The notes below the pieces were generated by a model. That model worked only from the letters and a program-made list of their open reading frames with translations, was not told the DNA's origin and did not search any database. The position numbers were made by a program, and so were the translations under genes. Shown piece after piece: positions 1 to 8,212 of a stretch of DNA of 64,000 nucleotides (its first letter is position 1; every line of letters starts with the position of its first letter). The DNA lies in the NCBI GenBank assembly GCA_017509715.1, contig JAFWOU010000004.1:1-64000 (forward strand), given 5' to 3'. Source of the stretch: Paludibacteraceae bacterium. GTDB lineage: Bacteria; Bacteroidota; Bacteroidia; Bacteroidales; Paludibacteraceae.

Positions 1-1245
1 ATCGACAATACTGCACATCTTATTATACTTATGCCAATGTATGTTATTGGGAAAAGATTCTGCATTAACGATTAATTTACAATTCTTTTCAATCTCATCT
101 GCTATAGTTCTTTTATGCTTTTCAAGATCATGTATAATCTTCTCATGTTGCGTTTCTGCCGCTTTGTTTTGAATGGTCAAGTCCTCTACCTTTTGCGACA
201 GCAAAGCATGCTGGCGACGTTTGTGATAGATATACATATATATACTAGCACCACCAATGGCTAAAGTTACTAATATTGCATATAACCATCGTAAATCAGG
301 TTGCCGAGTCAGGTCTTGCTCCAGTAGTTGGACTGACTGTGCCATCTTATCATGAAGAATATCCATTCGTTTTTGCAAGTCGGAGCGATCGGCGGAAATT
401 TTAAGAGCTGTTTCTTTGTCCGTGGACTCATCATCTTGCGTTAGGATATACAATGCATTATTTTGATTATGTGTGGAATTCGAAAGCTTCATTACTTGCT
501 TTGCATAAAATACGGCGGAATCCTTTAGACCCATGAAAGAATAGGCCTGTGCTCTAAACAAAAGAATTATCGGCTCGTGATAGCCTGCGTTGTATGATAG
601 AATAGCATAATAAGCCGCCGAGTCGTATTGCTGCACCTGTTTGCATGCATTTGACCTTGTTTCGAGCATTTTACTATGGAAATACGGATCTATGAAACAG
701 CTATCTATGGAGTTTAGCATGCTGTATGCCTCTGCCTTTTTGCCTTGTTCTGCCAGTTCATACGCCAAATTATTCAACCCATAATAATATAATAAGGTGT
801 CGCCGTTTTCCAAAAAGTAATGGACAGAGCGTTCGTACATATCGTACGACAGCTGGTATTCGCTTGCTAAATGGCAAATAGAACCCATATTGCTATATAA
901 CCGTCCGAGGATATGGTGATCATCCGTGCCGGAATGCGTTCCCGAGATGAAGACCTGCATCGCGGCGACGGGATCGTCCGCCCGGCGTAGCAGACAACCG
1001 TAGTGGTAGCAGGCATGGGCGTAATCCGTCGAGCGTTTAGGGTGGAGCGTGGAGAGAAGCGGCGAACAGAACGACGACAGCGTCTCATAGGCCTGCGCCA
1101 GTCGGAGGCTGTCGTCGTAGGTCTGCCCGGCCTGCCAGAGGCTATCTGCCTCGGCTACGACGCAACATGCCTCATCCACGCCCCGCGGCGCACATGCCGT
1201 CATGAGCAGCGCCGTAAGAAACACTATGCCTATCCTGTGAATCAT
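1..1245 (-). CDS. TPR lipoprotein with membrane segment and coiled coil (3' end cut)
   Basis: The frame is open from an ATG at 1245 to the window edge (415 codons, no stop seen). The N-terminus is a lipoprotein signal with a lipobox ending at Cys18 (LLMTAC). Residues about 50-230 are helical and rich in Ala, Tyr and Leu, in the style of tetratricopeptide repeats (for example the segment LNNLAYELAEQGKKAEAY). A membrane segment follows at about 316-335 (WLYAILVTLAIGGASIYMY), then a charged coiled coil at about 340-385. This order is common in Bacteroidota TPR regulators whose cytoplasmic tail acts in signalling, but the tail is off the window, so role is inference. A promoter at 1268-1299 reads into it. 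Its first 92 bp are almost repeated at 3488-3579. Confidence 0.75.
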   Translation of the reverse strand, partial: MIHRIGIVFLTALLMTACAPRGVDEACCVVAEADSLWQAGQTYDDSLRLAQAYETLSSFCSPLLSTLHPKRSTDYAHACYHYGCLLRRADDPVAAMQVFISGTHSGTDDHHILGRLYSNMGSICHLASEYQLSYDMYERSVHYFLENGDTLLYYYGLNNLAYELAEQGKKAEAYSMLNSIDSCFIDPYFHSKMLETRSNACKQVQQYDSAAYYAILSYNAGYHEPIILLFRAQAYSFMGLKDSAVFYAKQVMKLSNSTHNQNNALYILTQDDESTDKETALKISADRSDLQKRMDILHDKMAQSVQLLEQDLTRQPDLRWLYAILVTLAIGGASIYMYIYHKRRQHALLSQKVEDLTIQNKAAETQHEKIIHDLEKHKRTIADEIEKNCKLIVNAESFPNNIHWHKYNKMCSIVD

Positions 1246-1267
1246 CGAGTGGTTTTGATTTGGGGTG

Positions 1268-1299
1268 CAAAGATACAACTTTTTTCTGACATATGCTAA
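1268..1299 (-). promoter_or_regulatory. Bacteroidota-type promoter for the TPR lipoprotein
   Basis: On the minus strand the -7 element is TATCTTTG (1275-1268). Twenty bases upstream lies a weak -33 (TTAG, 1299-1296) followed by CATATGTC. The start codon is 23 bases downstream. Confidence 0.6.
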
Positions 1300-1664
1300 T
1301 AAAATTGTGGTTTTGTAAGTGAAATGAATTGATTTTTGCGTTGTTCCCTGCGTTTAATCCGCATTTCCGTCTTAATCGGAATATTTATTTGTCTATGCCC
1401 AAAAGGTCGTAACTTTTCATCTTATTTGAGAGTCTGAATCTCTTGAGATAATATAGTAAACGAACTGCCAAAATGGCAGATAAGTAGCATTTGGCATATA
1501 TTTTGAGAATGTATTTTAAATGGATATACTGATTATGTACATAATAACGATAATAATTCATTTCGTCATATAACAATAGATTAAGAATTTGCTGTTTGAA
1601 ATATACATTTTATATATCAAATAACTTCTTATTATTAAGAAAATAACATTTTTTTATAATAAAA
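1300..1664. other. AT-rich spacer without a recognisable gene
   Basis: About 365 bases of strongly AT-rich sequence between divergent promoters. The only open frame of note (1385-1576, minus) has no recognisable composition or start signal, so I do not call it. Confidence 0.5.
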
Positions 1665-1696
1665 TTTGCATATATAAAAAAAAAGTAGTACCTTTG
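1665..1696 (+). promoter_or_regulatory. Promoter for the AT-rich gene pair
   Basis: TTTG at 1665-1668, a 20-base spacer starting CATATATAA, and TACCTTTG at 1689-1696. The ATG of the next gene is at 1716, giving a very short leader. Confidence 0.75.
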
Positions 1697-1715
1697 CACG
1701 TCCAAAATTAATTAT

Positions 1716-2153
1716 ATGGATTTTAAAAGTATGCTAAATAAAGTAGATTGGTTAAAGTTTGGAAAATGGCTGTATATTGTAGTTTGGGCCATCTGTTTAT
1801 TCTATGCCACTTTTCCATGTGTCTTCGATGGAACGTTTACAGTCAAGCTTAGTGAAGATTTTAATAAGAATTATTTAATTCCTATGATTATGGTTTTGGA
1901 ATTGTATTTGTTCGATGTTATATATTCTTTTCATATAGCATCTAATGAAGGAGCATATAGCATAACTAAGTATGTGCTAATATGTATAGCATTATTTTTT
2001 GCAGCATTTATGTTTACAATCTATTTTAAACAAGATCCTATAATTTTCGTAATATCTTTTATTGCAGCGTGGTTGCTTTTGATTATTTTGAAGATTATTA
2101 CGACACCGACATCAAAATCAGTTCAAATAGGTGTTAGAGAAATTCCAGATTAG
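1716..2153 (+). CDS. Unknown four-helix membrane protein
   Basis: 145 residues. I do not recognise the family. Four hydrophobic segments are visible: about 20-38 (YIVVWAICLFYATFPCVF), 52-72 (LIPMIMVLELYLFDVIYSF), 86-106 (VLICIALFFAAFMFTIYF) and 111-131 (IIFVISFIAAWLLLIILKII), so it is an inner-membrane protein. The start is fixed by the promoter ending at 1696. Base composition is far more AT-rich than the recA or rpo regions, which suggests transfer. The next gene begins 28 bases after its stop, so the two are probably co-transcribed and may work together. Confidence 0.7.
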   Translation: MDFKSMLNKVDWLKFGKWLYIVVWAICLFYATFPCVFDGTFTVKLSEDFNKNYLIPMIMVLELYLFDVIYSFHIASNEGAYSITKYVLICIALFFAAFMFTIYFKQDPIIFVISFIAAWLLLIILKIITTPTSKSVQIGVREIPD

Positions 2154-2181
2154 TAAAAAGAATTAAAATATATCATCAATT

Positions 2182-2808
2182 ATGAATGTGGCTTTTTTTA
2201 TCATTGTGGTACTAATGTTGGTCGTGCAGATTGGCATGATAGCATCAACGAAATCTACTAGAGTGTGTATTGTGAAAGCAGGTGATGTGACAATTCCTCA
2301 GGATCGGTATACAATTGTAAATAGTGCATATAAGATGCTTCTTCATGGCAAGAATATTTCCAATAAAGGGCTTGAGATGATGGCCGTTAGAGGTAATTCT
2401 GCGGAAGATTATCATATATATGATCACCAATATATTTGGGTGCAAAAATATAATAGTGAAAAAGAGAAAAATAGTATTGAAACACATCCTATGTTGGTTA
2501 TTAATATTACTGAAGATAATCTTTTATATACAACAGAAGAACAAAGTAAATACAAATTAAGAAAATTTGTTGGATATGTAAATGATCTCAATGCCGAAAA
2601 TTGGAGTGATGTGTATAATGCTTACAAAGATTTAATTAAAATTTCACCAGAAGATTTTCAAGTAGCATATACTCATAAGGCTAAAAAATATGTAAATTGT
2701 GGCTATTCTGGTCGTTTTGTCCTTTCTGAAACAAAAAAGAATGGAGTTGTTACATATTCTTTGCATCCGGTTGATACATTATATGCGCATGTTAGATATG
2801 CATCTTGA
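2182..2808 (+). CDS. Unknown single-span membrane-anchored protein
   Basis: 208 residues, family not recognised. Residues 3-22 (VAFFIIVVLMLVVQIGMIAS) form one membrane anchor or uncleaved signal; the remaining 185 residues are soluble, lysine- and tyrosine-rich, and contain no motif I know. AT-rich like its upstream partner at 1716 and probably in the same transcript, which ends at a hairpin at 2831-2868. With its neighbour it is the content of the AT-rich block bracketed by the duplicated lipoprotein 5' ends. Confidence 0.7.
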   Translation: MNVAFFIIVVLMLVVQIGMIASTKSTRVCIVKAGDVTIPQDRYTIVNSAYKMLLHGKNISNKGLEMMAVRGNSAEDYHIYDHQYIWVQKYNSEKEKNSIETHPMLVINITEDNLLYTTEEQSKYKLRKFVGYVNDLNAENWSDVYNAYKDLIKISPEDFQVAYTHKAKKYVNCGYSGRFVLSETKKNGVVTYSLHPVDTLYAHVRYAS

Positions 2809-2830
2809 ATTGAGAAAATTTTGCAACAAT

Positions 2831-2868
2831 AGAGCCTGCCGAACTTTAATTTGGTGGGCTCTCGTTTT
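2831..2868 (+). terminator. Terminator after the AT-rich gene pair
   Basis: AGAGCC (2831-2836) pairs with GGCTCT (2857-2862), followed by CGTTTTAT. Confidence 0.6.
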
Positions 2869-2910
2869 ATCTTAATGTATTCTCTTCACGTAGAATTTTA
2901 TTCCAATTTA

Positions 2911-2951
2911 TGGTCAAAATGCAAGCTACGATAGGCCTGCATTTTGATCCA
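2911..2951. repeat. Long inverted repeat in spacer
   Basis: TGGTCAAAATGCA (2911-2923) is matched by TGCATTTTGATCCA (2938-2951) across a 14-base loop. No T-run follows on either strand, so it is not a simple terminator. The rest of 2869-3076 shows no gene. Confidence 0.55.
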
Positions 2952-3076
2952 TAAACCATTATTTTCATGTCTTACTTATATTTTAAATAACGTCTTCGCT
3001 ATCGCTCAGGTCTTTGTCTGTTGATTTTTCTTTCCCCTATAATACAGGTACGCACGCATATGCATGTATAATAAGA

Positions 3077-3104
3077 GAGAGGCGACCTTGCGGGGTCGCC
3101 TCTC
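3077..3104 (-). terminator. Terminator-like hairpin downstream of the 142-aa lipoprotein
   Basis: Perfect 11-bp stem GAGAGGCGACC / GGTCGCCTCTC with a 6-base loop. On the minus strand a weak TCTTATTAT tract follows. It lies 46 bases after the stop at 3151. Confidence 0.55.
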
Positions 3105-3150
3105 ATCGTATGGGATACATGGGCTTTGCGGATTATTTCACCGCTTGGCC

Positions 3151-3579
3151 TTAGACGGTATAGACTTGTGCATCTTGCTGGATGTATATCTGGCCCTCTT
3201 TGAGGACTTTGGTGGTCTGGGGCGTGTTGTCCTGAACGGCGGGCACGTTGGTCGGCTCATCGGCATCTACGGTGTACCATACACCGGCATGTTCACGGTT
3301 GGCCCATGCGCATTGCCAGCGCTTGCCGGCGGGTGCGGCTACCATCGGTGCATTCAGAGGGTTGCAGTCGTAGCCGAGCTTGAGAAACAGTTGTCCGTTT
3401 GTTCCTTGGATGAGTGCGGTATAGTAGTTGTCGCCCTCGGCGCCGGAGCTGGCCAAGTCCTGAACAACAGTAGATTCGCTATGTACGCCTACGACGCGAC
3501 ATGCCTCATCCACGCCATGCGGCACACATGCCGCCAGTAGCAGCGCCGTAAGAAACACTATGCCTATCCTGCGAATCAT
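3151..3579 (-). CDS. Small lipoprotein with a T9SS-like tail
   Basis: 142 residues. The signal peptide MIRRIGIVFLTALLLAAC ends in a lipobox with Cys18. The first 30 residues nearly match those of the TPR lipoprotein at 1-1245, also at DNA level, but the rest is unrelated, so this is a chimera or partial duplicate. The C-terminus (KVLKEGQIYIQQDAQVY) resembles the tails of four other secreted proteins here (K-V-x-x-N-G-Q-[IL]-[YF]-I), yet it stops about 10 residues short of their ending. A lipobox plus a shortened T9SS-like tail is an odd combination. Promoter at 3605-3635. Function unknown. Confidence 0.7.
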   Translation of the reverse strand: MIRRIGIVFLTALLLAACVPHGVDEACRVVGVHSESTVVQDLASSGAEGDNYYTALIQGTNGQLFLKLGYDCNPLNAPMVAAPAGKRWQCAWANREHAGVWYTVDADEPTNVPAVQDNTPQTTKVLKEGQIYIQQDAQVYTV

Positions 3580-3604
3580 CGAATGGGTCTATAAAATCTA
3601 CGTG

Positions 3605-3635
3605 CAAAGATACACTTTTTTTCGACATGAGCAAA
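3605..3635 (-). promoter_or_regulatory. Promoter for the 142-aa lipoprotein
   Basis: Minus-strand TATCTTTG (3612-3605), 19-base spacer, TTTG (3635-3632) followed by CTCATGTC. The start codon is 25 bases downstream. Confidence 0.7.
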
Positions 3636-3986
3636 TTTTTGTAGATTTTTCTTTCATATTCTGGAAATGTTGTACTTTTTCTTACACGCGCGTACCTTAT
3701 TATATATATTATTTTTTTTTGGGGGGGGGGATAAATTCTAATAAATTCACACAAATCACAAATTCACACAACAATGTGTGTTCATTATCAATAAGGCTTC
3801 TCTGCTTTTATATATTATTAGCATTGGTATTGTAACTTCGGCACGCCCCTTCCACTGCGGATTGACACGTCCCTCCTTGTGGTGGGTTCCCTCCGAATTT
3901 ACGTTCGCGTCTTCGCGCGAATAACAATCTTTTGACCGAAAAAATCCTACTTATGCGAGCATAGACGATATTTTTTCGGCCAAAAT
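3636..3986. other. Spacer with a poly-T/poly-G tract
   Basis: Between divergent promoters. It holds nine T (3712-3720) directly followed by ten G (3721-3730), then several near-repeats of AATTCACACAA (3744-3775). No credible gene. Confidence 0.6.
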
Positions 3987-4018
3987 CTTGCATATTCCAA
4001 ATTTTTGTAGTACCTTTG
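3987..4018 (+). promoter_or_regulatory. recA promoter
   Basis: CTTG (3987-3990) followed by CATATTCC, 20-base spacer, then TACCTTTG (4011-4018), 30 bases before the recA ATG. No LexA-like palindrome is evident to me. Confidence 0.75.
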
Positions 4019-4048
4019 CACCCAAATTGAATTAAATACATTACTATT

Positions 4049-5074
4049 ATGGCAGAAGACAAAAAAATGCCTTCAGCAGACAAACTGAAAGCACTCAAAC
4101 TGGCGATGGAGAAGATCGACAAGGACTTCGGAAAAGGCGCCATCATGAAACTGGGAGACGATAAGATAGAGGACGTTGCCGTCATCTCGACGGGTAGCGT
4201 GACGCTCAATATGGCCCTGGGCGTAGGCGGATATCCCCGCGGACGCGTGATAGAGATCTACGGTCCCGAGTCGTCGGGTAAGACAACGCTCGCTATCCAC
4301 GCGATGGCCGAGACCCAGAAGCAAGGCGGCATTGCCGCTATCATCGATGCCGAGCACGCCTTCGACCGCTTCTATGCCGAGAAACTGGGCGTAGATACCG
4401 ACAACCTGCTGATTGCACAACCCGACTCGGGTGAGCAGGCACTCGCTATCGCCGACGAACTAATCCGCAGTTCGGCTGTGGACCTCGTGGTGATTGACTC
4501 GGTAGCGGCCCTCACACCGAAGGCTGAGATAGAAGGCGAGATGGGTGACAACAAGGTGGGACTGCAAGCCCGACTGATGAGTCAAGCCCTCAGAAAACTG
4601 ACCGCCACCATCAACAAGACCCAGACCACTTGCATCTTCATCAACCAGCTGCGCGAGAAGATCGGTGTCATGTTCGGCAATCCGGAGACGACTACCGGCG
4701 GTAACGCCCTGAAATTCTACGCAAGCGTACGCCTCGACATCCGTCGCGTCGGTCAGATCAAGAACGGCGAAGAGGTGATCGGAAACCAGGTACGCGTCAA
4801 GGTGGTGAAGAACAAAGTGGCACCGCCGTTCAAGAAAGCCGAGTTTGACCTGATGTTCAACGAGGGTATCTCCAAGGTAGGCGAACTGGTGGACCTGGGT
4901 GTAGAGAAGGGCATCCTCAAGAAGTCGGGCAGCTTCTACAGCTACAAAGACAGCAAGCTCGCTCAAGGTCGCGACGCCGTGAAGAACGTGCTGCGTGACA
5001 ACCCGGACCTGCAGCAGGAGATCGAAGACCAGATCATGGCTACGCTCAAGCCGGCCGAGAAGACGGAAGCGTGA
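4049..5074 (+). CDS. recA: Recombinase RecA
   Basis: 341 residues, full length for RecA. It forms ATP-dependent filaments on single-stranded DNA, catalyses strand exchange and, where LexA exists, triggers its cleavage. Visible landmarks are the Walker A motif [10 protein letters not shown] at about 72-81, the Walker B strand [10 protein letters not shown] near 148, the conserved loop-1 segment [18 protein letters not shown] and the loop-2 region [19 protein letters not shown]. The C-terminus is only mildly acidic. Transcription is from the promoter at 3987-4018. The stop TGA (5072-5074) overlaps the GTG start of the next gene, so translation is coupled. Confidence 0.98.
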   Translation: MAEDKKMPSADKLKALKLAMEKIDKDFGKGAIMKLGDDKIEDVAVISTGSVTLNMALGVGGYPRGRVIEIYGPESSGKTTLAIHAMAETQKQGGIAAIIDAEHAFDRFYAEKLGVDTDNLLIAQPDSGEQALAIADELIRSSAVDLVVIDSVAALTPKAEIEGEMGDNKVGLQARLMSQALRKLTATINKTQTTCIFINQLREKIGVMFGNPETTTGGNALKFYASVRLDIRRVGQIKNGEEVIGNQVRVKVVKNKVAPPFKKAEFDLMFNEGISKVGELVDLGVEKGILKKSGSFYSYKDSKLAQGRDAVKNVLRDNPDLQQEIEDQIMATLKPAEKTEA

Positions 5075-6675
5075 ACCAAACGCAAGTCATAGTATCCCCT
5101 GAACGGGCGCACGAACTGGAACAGCAGTGGCGCATCGTAAAACGATCGGTAGATGCACGTCAGCGTGAGCTGAAGGTGCATCTTACTATATTGACCGACG
5201 ACGAGGGACGGTATATCGCCCGCGATAGCGCGATTCCCCTCTACCCTGCCCCACAATTCCGGGATGTCCATCATGCCGAGAGCGAGGTCGTCATCATCGG
5301 TGCGGGTCCGGCTGGCTTGTTTGCTGCGTTGACCTGCATCGAGCACGGTGTTCGCCCCATCATCTACGAACGCGGCAAACCCGTAGGCGAACGCAAACGC
5401 GACGTCGCGTTGCTCAACCGTAACGAAGGATTGAACCCCGAGTCGAACTACTGCTTCGGCGAAGGCGGGGCCGGTACGTTCTCCGACGGCAAACTGTTCT
5501 CCCGCAGCAAGAAACGCGGCAACATGCAGCGCGTGATGGAACTCTTCCACCACTTCGGCGCCGACGACCGCGTGCTCTACGAAGCCCACGCCCATATCGG
5601 CAGCGACCGCTTGCCGGGCATCATCAAGCGCATGCGAGAGAAAATCCTGGAGTGCGGAGGCGAGATCCACTTCGGCTGTCGAGTGGACAGCCTCAAACAA
5701 GTCGAAAGCCGGAGTGCCTCCGGAGTCGGAAAAGTAGAAAGTCAAAAGTCGAAAGTCGAAAGCCGGACGCCCGTTATATTGGCGATTGGCCATTCGGCGC
5801 ATGATACCTACCGCATGCTGCAGCGGGAGGGTGTAACGCTGGAGACCAAGGGTTTTGCAATGGGTGTACGGGCGGAACATCCGCAAGAGGTCATCAACAG
5901 GTTGATGTACCACCGGAGTGCCTCCGGAGTCGGAAAAGCAGATAGCCGGAGTGCATCAGGAGTCGAAAGTCGAAAGTCGAAAGTCAAAAGCCGGCTTATC
6001 GAGTTGGTCGGCAACGCATCGTATAGCCTGGTGACGCAGGTGGAGGGACGGGGCGTGTACTCGTTCTGCATGTGTCCCGGCGGACATATAGTGCCGGCGG
6101 GTAGTGAACCGGGCAGTTGCGTGGTGAACGGTATGTCGGCTAGCCATCGTAACTCGCCCTATGCCAACAGCGGCATGGTGGTGGAGATCCGGCCGGAAGA
6201 TATTCCGGGTGACGATCCGCTGCGTGGTCTAGCGTTCCAGGAAGAATTGGAACGCCTTGCGTTTGAGCATGGCGGTCCGCAAGCCGCCGCTCCGGCGCAG
6301 CGGATGCAGGATTTTGTAGAAGGCCGAACGAGCCGTGACCTGCCGCCATGCAGTTACCTACCGGGCATCGTGCCGAGCCGTTTGGATCAGTGGCTTCCGC
6401 CGCATATAGGACGTAGGTTGCAGCAAGGTTTCCGGGACTTTGATCGTAAGTACCCGGGCTTCCTGACCAACGATGCCGTCATCCTAGGCGTAGAGAGCCG
6501 CAGTTCGAGTGCGGTACGTATTCCACGCGACCGAGAGACGATGCAGTCGGTGAGTACCCCCTGGTTGTACCCATGTGGCGAAGGGGCCGGATATGCGGGA
6601 GGTATTACCTCTTCGGCGCTGGATGGGATCAATGCTGCTCTTGCAGCGTTGAAAGGACTAATGGCGAATGGCTAA
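5071..6675 (+). CDS. FAD-dependent oxidoreductase (COG2509 type) with two repeat-coded insertions
   Basis: 534 residues from a GTG that overlaps the recA stop. An N-terminal region of about 70 residues precedes the FAD-binding motif GAGPAG (77-82); [17 protein letters not shown] and [18 protein letters not shown] are hallmarks of this uncharacterised dehydrogenase family, and [17 protein letters not shown] near the end is the second FAD contact. The substrate is unknown. Two segments are abnormal: residues 211-232 (5701-5766) and 282-308 (5914-5994) are coded by short repeats (units like GTCGAAA and GGAGTGCCTCCGG) and read as Ser/Lys/Val/Glu-rich linkers. They fall before the [10 protein letters not shown] strand and before the NASYSLVTQ strand. 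Whether the enzyme stays active is unknown. Confidence 0.85.
   Translation: MNQTQVIVSPERAHELEQQWRIVKRSVDARQRELKVHLTILTDDEGRYIARDSAIPLYPAPQFRDVHHAESEVVIIGAGPAGLFAALTCIEHGVRPIIYERGKPVGERKRDVALLNRNEGLNPESNYCFGEGGAGTFSDGKLFSRSKKRGNMQRVMELFHHFGADDRVLYEAHAHIGSDRLPGIIKRMREKILECGGEIHFGCRVDSLKQVESRSASGVGKVESQKSKVESRTPVILAIGHSAHDTYRMLQREGVTLETKGFAMGVRAEHPQEVINRLMYHRSASGVGKADSRSASGVESRKSKVKSRLIELVGNASYSLVTQVEGRGVYSFCMCPGGHIVPAGSEPGSCVVNGMSASHRNSPYANSGMVVEIRPEDIPGDDPLRGLAFQEELERLAFEHGGPQAAAPAQRMQDFVEGRTSRDLPPCSYLPGIVPSRLDQWLPPHIGRRLQQGFRDFDRKYPGFLTNDAVILGVESRSSSAVRIPRDRETMQSVSTPWLYPCGEGAGYAGGITSSALDGINAALAALKGLMANG
5701..5766 (+). repeat. In-frame repeat element inside the FAD oxidoreductase (copy 1)
   Basis: GTCGAAAGCC, a palindromic core GGAGTGCCTCCGGAGTC, then AAAGTC/CGAAAGTC units. 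It codes for residues 211-232. Related cores occur at 5914-5994, 41702-41750, 56521-56546 and 62090-62130. Confidence 0.8.
5914..5994 (+). repeat. In-frame repeat element inside the FAD oxidoreductase (copy 2)
   Basis: Same palindromic core GGAGTGCCTCCGGAGTCGG as copy 1, a degenerate second core, then four GTCGAAA/GTCAAAA units. It codes for residues 282-308. Confidence 0.8.
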
Positions 6676-6725
6676 TGACGAAAGGCTAATGGCGAAAGGA
6701 CTAATGGCTAATGGCTAATGGCAAT
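6655..6725 (+). repeat. Tandem GGCTAATG-type repeats that supply a start codon
   Basis: Degenerate copies of GGCTAATG and GCGAAAGGACTAATG fill the spacer from the last codons of the oxidoreductase into the first codons of tcdA. The tcdA ATG (6718) lies inside the array. Confidence 0.8.
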
Positions 6726-7392
6726 GGTATTTGAGCGAACGATACAATTGATTGGAGAGGCGGGACTGGAGAAGTTGCGCGAGGCACGCGTCATCTTGTT
6801 TGGCGTAGGCGGCGTGGGCGGCTGGTGCGCTGAGGCGCTGGTGCGTACGGGTGTAAGGCACCTGACGCTGGTGGACTTCGACACGGTGAGCGAGAGTAAC
6901 CTGAACCGCCAGGTGGTAGCAACAGCCGCCAATATCGGTGCGCCGAAAGTGGAGGAGATGAAGAAACGTCTCTTGCACATCATGCCGGACGCGGACATCA
7001 CGGCGATCAACCGAAAGTACGATGACGAGACGGCCGAAGAGTTCCCACTCACCCAATACGACTACATTATCGACGCCATCGATATGGTGGACTGCAAGAT
7101 GCGACTGCTGTATGAGGCAACGCAGACGGATGCGGTGGTGCTGAGTTCGATGGGGGCCGGCCGTAAACTGGACCCGCAGCAGATACGAGTGGCGGAATTC
7201 TGGAAAGTGGAGGGTTGTCCTTTAGCGCGTGCGTTACGCACACGAATGAAGAAGAGCGGCATGCTGCCACAAAAAAAATTCCGGTGTGTCTATTCACCGG
7301 AGTTGAGTGGCGACCGTGGTACCCTTGCGCCCGTGGTCGGCGTGTTCGGCATGACCCTTGCTTCGCTGGTCATCCGAGATATCTTACAATAG
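6718..7392 (+). CDS. tcdA: tRNA threonylcarbamoyladenosine dehydratase TcdA
   Basis: 224 residues of the ThiF/E1-like fold. TcdA (CsdL) uses ATP to cyclise t6A at position 37 of tRNAs that read ANN codons. The nucleotide-binding GVGGVGGW motif is at about 29-36, the family Asp/Arg pair appears in VDFDTVSESNLNRQ, and DAIDMVDCK and SSMGAGRKLDP are typical. Enterobacterial TcdA is somewhat longer at the C-terminus. The start could also be the ATG at 6724; both lie in or beside the repeat array. It is probably co-transcribed with recA and the oxidoreductase, and converges on the minus-strand gene ending at 7409. Confidence 0.88.
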   Translation: MAMVFERTIQLIGEAGLEKLREARVILFGVGGVGGWCAEALVRTGVRHLTLVDFDTVSESNLNRQVVATAANIGAPKVEEMKKRLLHIMPDADITAINRKYDDETAEEFPLTQYDYIIDAIDMVDCKMRLLYEATQTDAVVLSSMGAGRKLDPQQIRVAEFWKVEGCPLARALRTRMKKSGMLPQKKFRCVYSPELSGDRGTLAPVVGVFGMTLASLVIRDILQ

Positions 7393-7408
7393 CGTTCTCT
7401 TCCCCTAC

Positions 7409-8206
7409 TTAGAAGAAGCAGAAAAGCACGATAATAGCTACCGTCATCAGGGCGGCGGCCAGAAGCCAGTATTTCTCACCCGCAATAGGCTGGTCGGCCG
7501 CAGGTGTATCGTCGTGGGTCTCGTAGTGACCCGTGCGTGTATGAACGGGTACGAGAGGTTCTTCCTTCTCCTCGGGCTGTTCCTCGGGTTTCTCGGGCGT
7601 TGCAGCGCCGCTCACTACTTGCGCCATGACGGTGGCTCGCGCCTTCGCCAAGTGGCGATAGCAGATAGCGAGGCTGTTGGCATGCTCCTGCATCGTAGCG
7701 GTGAGCCCGGCTTCGTCGGTCTGCTCATAGCGATCGGTGGTGCTCATGAGCAGCACGTCGCCATCGTACATCGGGAACTCCGCCGGTCGGTCTTCGGCCG
7801 TGAAAGGGCGCAGCCCTAATACGGGGTTGTAGCACACCACGGGCAGGCTTCCAAGCACGTAGTACTGTCCGTCTTTGATCCAGACGACCGAGGTCTGGGC
7901 ATTCATGCCGCGTGCCTCGGGTTGTGCCTTGCGGTACTGGCGGAAAGCATCCGCCACGCACTTCTGGGTGCGGGTGAGATGCTGCTGCGGGCGCTGAAGC
8001 ATCTTATCGGTGAGCACCTCCGGACGGAAACACTGCTCGATGGTAGCGATAGCCAACTGATGGGCTACGCCGTTCTGCAGTCGTCCGCTGTCCTCGGACA
8101 ACACGAGCACCAGGCCGCGTTCGCGTCCGAGCTGCAAGGTCTTGCCGGCGGCGTTCTCCACGCCGCCGGCAGCCTCACTGCGATATAATAACTTCAGATT
8201 AGCCAC
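7409..8206 (-). CDS. Degenerate PP2C-like protein with C-terminal membrane anchor
   Basis: 265 residues. The segment MYDGDVLLMSTTDRYEQTDE at about 140-165 resembles the late PP2C/SpoIIE phosphatase motif, and the N-terminal GRERGLVLVLSED is where a metal-binding strand would be, but the canonical metal aspartates (DGMGG) are not visible. A charged Pro/Glu-rich stretch (about 200-225) leads to one C-terminal helix (WLLAAALMTVAIIVLFCFF), so it is tail-anchored. It starts six bases after the rpoC stop and probably belongs to the rpoBC transcript. It may be a pseudophosphatase; PP2C kinship is a moderate inference. Confidence 0.6.
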   Translation of the reverse strand: MANLKLLYRSEAAGGVENAAGKTLQLGRERGLVLVLSEDSGRLQNGVAHQLAIATIEQCFRPEVLTDKMLQRPQQHLTRTQKCVADAFRQYRKAQPEARGMNAQTSVVWIKDGQYYVLGSLPVVCYNPVLGLRPFTAEDRPAEFPMYDGDVLLMSTTDRYEQTDEAGLTATMQEHANSLAICYRHLAKARATVMAQVVSGAATPEKPEEQPEEKEEPLVPVHTRTGHYETHDDTPAADQPIAGEKYWLLAAALMTVAIIVLFCFF

Positions 8207-8212
8207 TTCTGC

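Noticed and set aside
3506..3754. Minus-strand 82-codon frame upstream of the 142-aa lipoprotein
   Set aside because: It spans the lipoprotein promoter and the poly-G tract and reads as Pro/Ile/Tyr-rich noise.
4019..4048. LexA operator before recA
   Set aside because: No palindrome of a known LexA type could be seen.
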